A stretch of 16,045 bases of DNA from Betaproteobacteria bacterium (GTDB taxonomy: Bacteria > Pseudomonadota > Gammaproteobacteria > Burkholderiales > Burkholderiaceae_E): contig RFPW01000030.1 in the NCBI GenBank assembly GCA_009925965.1, forward strand, positions 1 through 16,045, in the 5' to 3' direction. Positions 15,897 through 16,045 of the stretch are shown piece by piece. Within the stretch, counting starts at the first letter, position 1. Each line of letters starts with the position of its first letter. A model generated the notes under the pieces. The model saw nothing but the letters and a program-made list of their open reading frames with translations, ran no database searches and was not told the DNA's origin. The translations under genes and the position numbers were made by a program.

Positions 15897-15967
15897 GCGA
15901 TTGGTTCACTGATTTGGGGCTGTACCGCATTCGCGTGTGCCGCATGCGACCTCGCAATGCCAATCGC
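15897..15967. repeat. Inverted repeat near the broken tctB end
   Basis: GCGATTGG at 15897-15904 and CCAATCGC at 15960-15967 form a perfect 8-bp inverted repeat around 55 bases. The interior contains an 8-bp palindrome CGCATGCG (15941-15948). It could form a stem-loop or be chance; it sits where the tctB reading frame loses its N-terminal half. Confidence 0.4.
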
Positions 15968-16045
15968 CCTCGGCGGGGGCGGACTTTTCGTTGTACTTCA
16001 GGCCCAGGGAATTGCCGCAGCGGGTGGCTATTCGCCGGTGGGCCC
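15957..16045 (+). CDS. Possible N-terminal part of a TctB-like protein, runs off right edge
   Basis: On the + strand from ATG 15957 the frame reads MPIALGGGGLFVVLQAQG, continues IAAAGGYSPVGP and is still open at the window edge. One hydrophobic helix followed by GY-x-x-VGP is how many TctB small subunits begin; family members usually continue with an FP motif, which would lie just outside. The frame is also open upstream, with GTG at 15873 as another possible start and DLA immediately before the ATG. It lies opposite the start-less end of the tctB fragment. Only about 30 residues are visible and no clear ribosome binding site was found, so this rests on pattern resemblance. Chance antisense openness in GC-rich DNA is the alternative. 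Confidence 0.3.
   Translation, partial: MPIALGGGGLFVVLQAQGIAAAGGYSPVG

Larger units (their letters stand above)
15569..15997 (-). pseudogene. tctB: TctB-like small transporter subunit, C-terminal half only
   Basis: Reading leftward, this frame gives a segment starting near LGWLLAAVAIGALGIERVGFVP, then MIVAFVLAAQAFPRHS, and finally LLGDFAVAITFALTTWFLFTVGLGLRLPAG, the helix pattern of the C-terminal half of TctB proteins. It ends with TGA at 15569-15571, 30 bases before tctA. The only usual start codon in frame is ATG at 15796, which would give 75 residues and cut into the resembling segment. Farther upstream the frame stays open as an Ala/Thr/Pro-rich stretch but meets a stop at 15998-16000, so the N-terminal half (first two helices and the GPxxFP-type motif) is absent from this frame. 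A low-complexity insertion (VATNSDATNTSG) lies at 15701-15736. It may be a real gene fragment or an assembly or frameshift artefact. Confidence 0.6.

Noticed and set aside
15910..16043. - strand frame giving CGNSLGLKYNEKSAP as a small cysteine-containing protein
   Set aside because: No start codon within the window, no family recognised, and it ends inside the region opposite the TctB-like + strand frame.

Overview
The window carries a long run of housekeeping biosynthesis genes from a GC-rich proteobacterium, most likely a betaproteobacterium of the Burkholderiales type. Two things support this. The proteins read as proteobacterial enzymes (E. coli-type Asd, Cys-nucleophile PurF, MetZ-type sulfhydrylase). 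The order leuD-leuB-asd-fimV-truA-trpF-trpB-trpA-accD-folC-(SPOR protein)-cvpA-purF-metZ, with trpBA inserted between trpF and accD, is the known betaproteobacterial layout; Pseudomonas has the same string but keeps trpBA elsewhere. The assignment is inferred from gene order and protein resemblance; no database was searched.

Positions 2-14068 hold fourteen genes on the + strand with no gap larger than 56 bases and several start/stop overlaps, so the region looks like one super-operon or a few overlapping transcription units. In order they cover leucine synthesis (leuD, cut by the window edge, and leuB), the aspartate family branch point (asd), a very short FimV-like envelope protein, tRNA pseudouridylation (truA), the end of tryptophan synthesis (trpF, trpB, trpA), the carboxyltransferase beta subunit of acetyl-CoA carboxylase (accD), folate polyglutamylation (folC), a SPOR-domain cell-division protein with a TonB-like EPKP spacer, CvpA, the first purine enzyme (purF) and direct-sulfhydrylation methionine synthesis (metZ).

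Positions 14030-16045 hold, on the opposite strand, the large membrane subunit of a tripartite tricarboxylate transporter (tctA). Upstream of it is the C-terminal half of its small subunit (tctB), which has no start codon before an in-frame stop. A short + strand reading frame running off the right edge resembles the N-terminal half of a TctB protein. This suggests an inversion or an assembly join inside tctB, or a second divergent transporter operon.

No phage, IS element, CRISPR array or tRNA was seen, and no new defence or metabolic system is evident. The unusual features are small: in-frame low-complexity insertions in otherwise conserved enzymes (a 12-bp tandem repeat in folC, a related Ala-Thr-Asn stretch in tctB, inserted loops in trpF and metZ), the miniature FimV, and the broken tctB end.
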